Origin: Chloroflexota bacterium
Lineage (GTDB): Bacteria > Chloroflexota > Limnocylindria > Limnocylindrales > CSP1-4
Reading direction: 5' to 3'
Assembly: GCA_016200675.1 (NCBI GenBank)
Contig: JACQEH010000015.1
Location: 1 to 16,269, forward strand
DNA: 16,269 nucleotides
The translations under genes were made by a program, and so were the position numbers. Below the pieces are notes generated by a model that saw only the letters and a program-made list of their open reading frames with translations, made no database searches and had not been told where the DNA came from. Below are positions 15,254 to 16,269 of this stretch, one piece after another (the first letter of the stretch is position 1; every line of letters begins with the position of its first letter).

Positions 15254-16237
15254 GTGAAGCTCGGCCTTCGCCTGCCGTCCTTCGCCCTCGGCGAGCAGAC
15301 CGCGTCCCTGGCCGGGATGGGCGACTACCTCCGACGCGCCGAGGATCTCGGTTTCGAGACGGCGATGCTCATCGACCATCTCCTCGTCGCCCCGCCGGCC
15401 TACTCGACGACGTGGCTTGAGCCGGTGTCCCTCCTCAGTGCCCTGGCCGGGGTGACCCGGACGATCCGTCTCGGGACGATGGTCCTCGTCCTGCCCTTCC
15501 GGGACCCCGTGGCCTTCGCCAAGGAGTGGGCGACGCTCGACCTCCTGTCCGGGGGCCGCTCGATCCTGGGGGTCGGCGTCGGCTGGAACGAGCAGGAGTT
15601 CGAGGCCCTCCGGATCCCGTTCCGCGAACGTGGCCGGCGGATGAACGAGATGCTTGAGGCGATCACGGCCCTGTGGTCCGGCGACAACGTGACCTACGAG
15701 GGCCAGTTCTACCGCTTCCGCGACCTGACGATCCTGCCCAAGCCGCTCCAGCGGCCCCATCCGCCCATCTGGATCGGCGGCGGCTCCCAGCCGTTCGAGC
15801 AGGTCTACGGCCAGGCCGTCCCGTCGGTCGAGCCGGTCCTCCGTCGCATCGCGAAGTACGCCACGACGTGGGTCCCGCACTCGTCGGCGACCGCGGAGAT
15901 GGTGGCCGAGGACTGGGCCGCCCTCCGGGGCTACATGGCCGAGCTCGGCCGACGACCGGACGACCTCTCGAAGGTCTACTCGAACTTCGTCCACGTCCTG
16001 CGGCCCGGACAGCGGCCCGCCGACGCGGCGCCGTATTTCCGGGCCTACTCCGGGATGGACCTCGACTACTGGCAGCAGTTCTACCTCCTCGGCGAGGCCG
16101 AGGCGGTGGCCGAGCGGATCCGGGGCAAGGTCGAGGCCCTCGGCGGCGTCGAGCACCTCGTCCTGAACCCGCTCAAGTGGGACGTGGCCGACCTCGAGGT
16201 CCTGGCCGAGCGGGTCCTGCCACTCGTCGTCGCGTAG
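15254..16237 (+). CDS. LLM-class flavin/F420-dependent oxidoreductase (luciferase-like)
   Basis: 327 aa TIM-barrel oxidoreductase of the bacterial luciferase-like family, which uses F420 or FMN. Features: MKLGLRLPSFALGEQ, AEDLGFETAMLIDHLL, the core RLGTMVLVLPFRDPVAFAKEWATLD (72-96), LSGGRSILGVGVGWNEQEFEALRIPFRERGRRMNE (98-132), YEGQFYRF and PHPPIWIGGG (168-177). These core segments are typical of the F420-type branch, but the cofactor is not proven. The start is GTG 15254 (weak ribosome site); the protein begins at the first beta strand as usual. It lies 44 bases after the enamidase gene in the same direction. By position it may reduce or oxygenate the heterocycle whose amide the enamidase cleaves; that is inference. 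Confidence 0.93.
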   Translation: MKLGLRLPSFALGEQTASLAGMGDYLRRAEDLGFETAMLIDHLLVAPPAYSTTWLEPVSLLSALAGVTRTIRLGTMVLVLPFRDPVAFAKEWATLDLLSGGRSILGVGVGWNEQEFEALRIPFRERGRRMNEMLEAITALWSGDNVTYEGQFYRFRDLTILPKPLQRPHPPIWIGGGSQPFEQVYGQAVPSVEPVLRRIAKYATTWVPHSSATAEMVAEDWAALRGYMAELGRRPDDLSKVYSNFVHVLRPGQRPADAAPYFRAYSGMDLDYWQQFYLLGEAEAVAERIRGKVEALGGVEHLVLNPLKWDVADLEVLAERVLPLVVA

Positions 16238-16247
16238 CCGGCCGGCG

Positions 16248-16269
16248 ATGGGCAGCTACCTCCGGCCGA
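16248..16269 (+). CDS. Possible start of next gene (MGSYLRP...), cut by window edge
   Basis: Ten bases after the LLM stop an ATG at 16248 opens MGSYLRP before the window ends. FAD-binding subunits of molybdenum hydroxylases (xanthine/nicotinate dehydrogenase type) often begin with an aromatic-Arg-Pro element followed by TSLxEAL, so this could be one. Only seven codons are visible, so this is a guess from spacing and context. Confidence 0.3.

Noticed and set aside
13857..16156. Minus-strand open frames of 449 and 587 codons opposite the enamidase and LLM genes
   Set aside because: No motifs, shadow composition; the plus-strand genes match known families end to end.

Overview
The window is very GC-rich DNA (roughly 70% G+C by eye) with dense genes, frequent GTG starts, an F420/FMN luciferase-family oxidoreductase, an OmpR-type two-component system and bacterial PPDK and malic enzyme. 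This suits a high-GC bacterium such as an uncultivated Chloroflexota (Limnocylindria-like) or an actinobacterium. That placement is an inference from composition and gene style; there is no rRNA or marker gene here to prove it. No tRNA, rRNA, CRISPR array or insertion sequence was seen.

Left part (1-5717): a ferredoxin-NADP+ reductase runs off the left edge on the minus strand, diverging from ppdK (pyruvate, phosphate dikinase, plus strand). ppdK converges on a malic enzyme gene (minus strand) across 318 bases without a gene. Together these cover the pyruvate/PEP/malate node and its NAD(P)H/ferredoxin link.

Middle-left (5803-8278, minus): a sensing operon of a small Trp/Gly/Phe-rich membrane protein, an OmpR/PhoB-type response regulator and a HAMP-type histidine kinase. 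The kinase gene has a one-base frameshift after its HisKA region. A perfect 9-bp hairpin and an 11-bp-spaced direct repeat lie upstream of the operon. A small GNAT/YjdJ-type protein gene diverges from it.

Middle-right (8785-13246, minus): an 85-aa basic protein, a 120-aa protein with a KOW/SH3-like segment, then three genes: a PEP-synthase-type ATP-binding subunit, a separate subunit carrying the swivelling phosphohistidine domain, and an MFS drug-efflux-type transporter overlapping it by 4 bases. The first two together have the length and domain order of rifampicin phosphotransferase split in two, which is also the architecture of phenylphosphate synthase. The MFS gene has an internal deletion that removes about two transmembrane helices and shifts the frame.

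Right part (13415-16269, plus): a DUF1185/AA_synth protein, a very clear enamidase (6-oxotetrahydronicotinate amidohydrolase family) and an LLM-class flavin/F420 oxidoreductase, followed by the first codons of another gene. This looks like part of an N-heterocycle (nicotinate-like) degradation cluster and is the most interesting region of the window.
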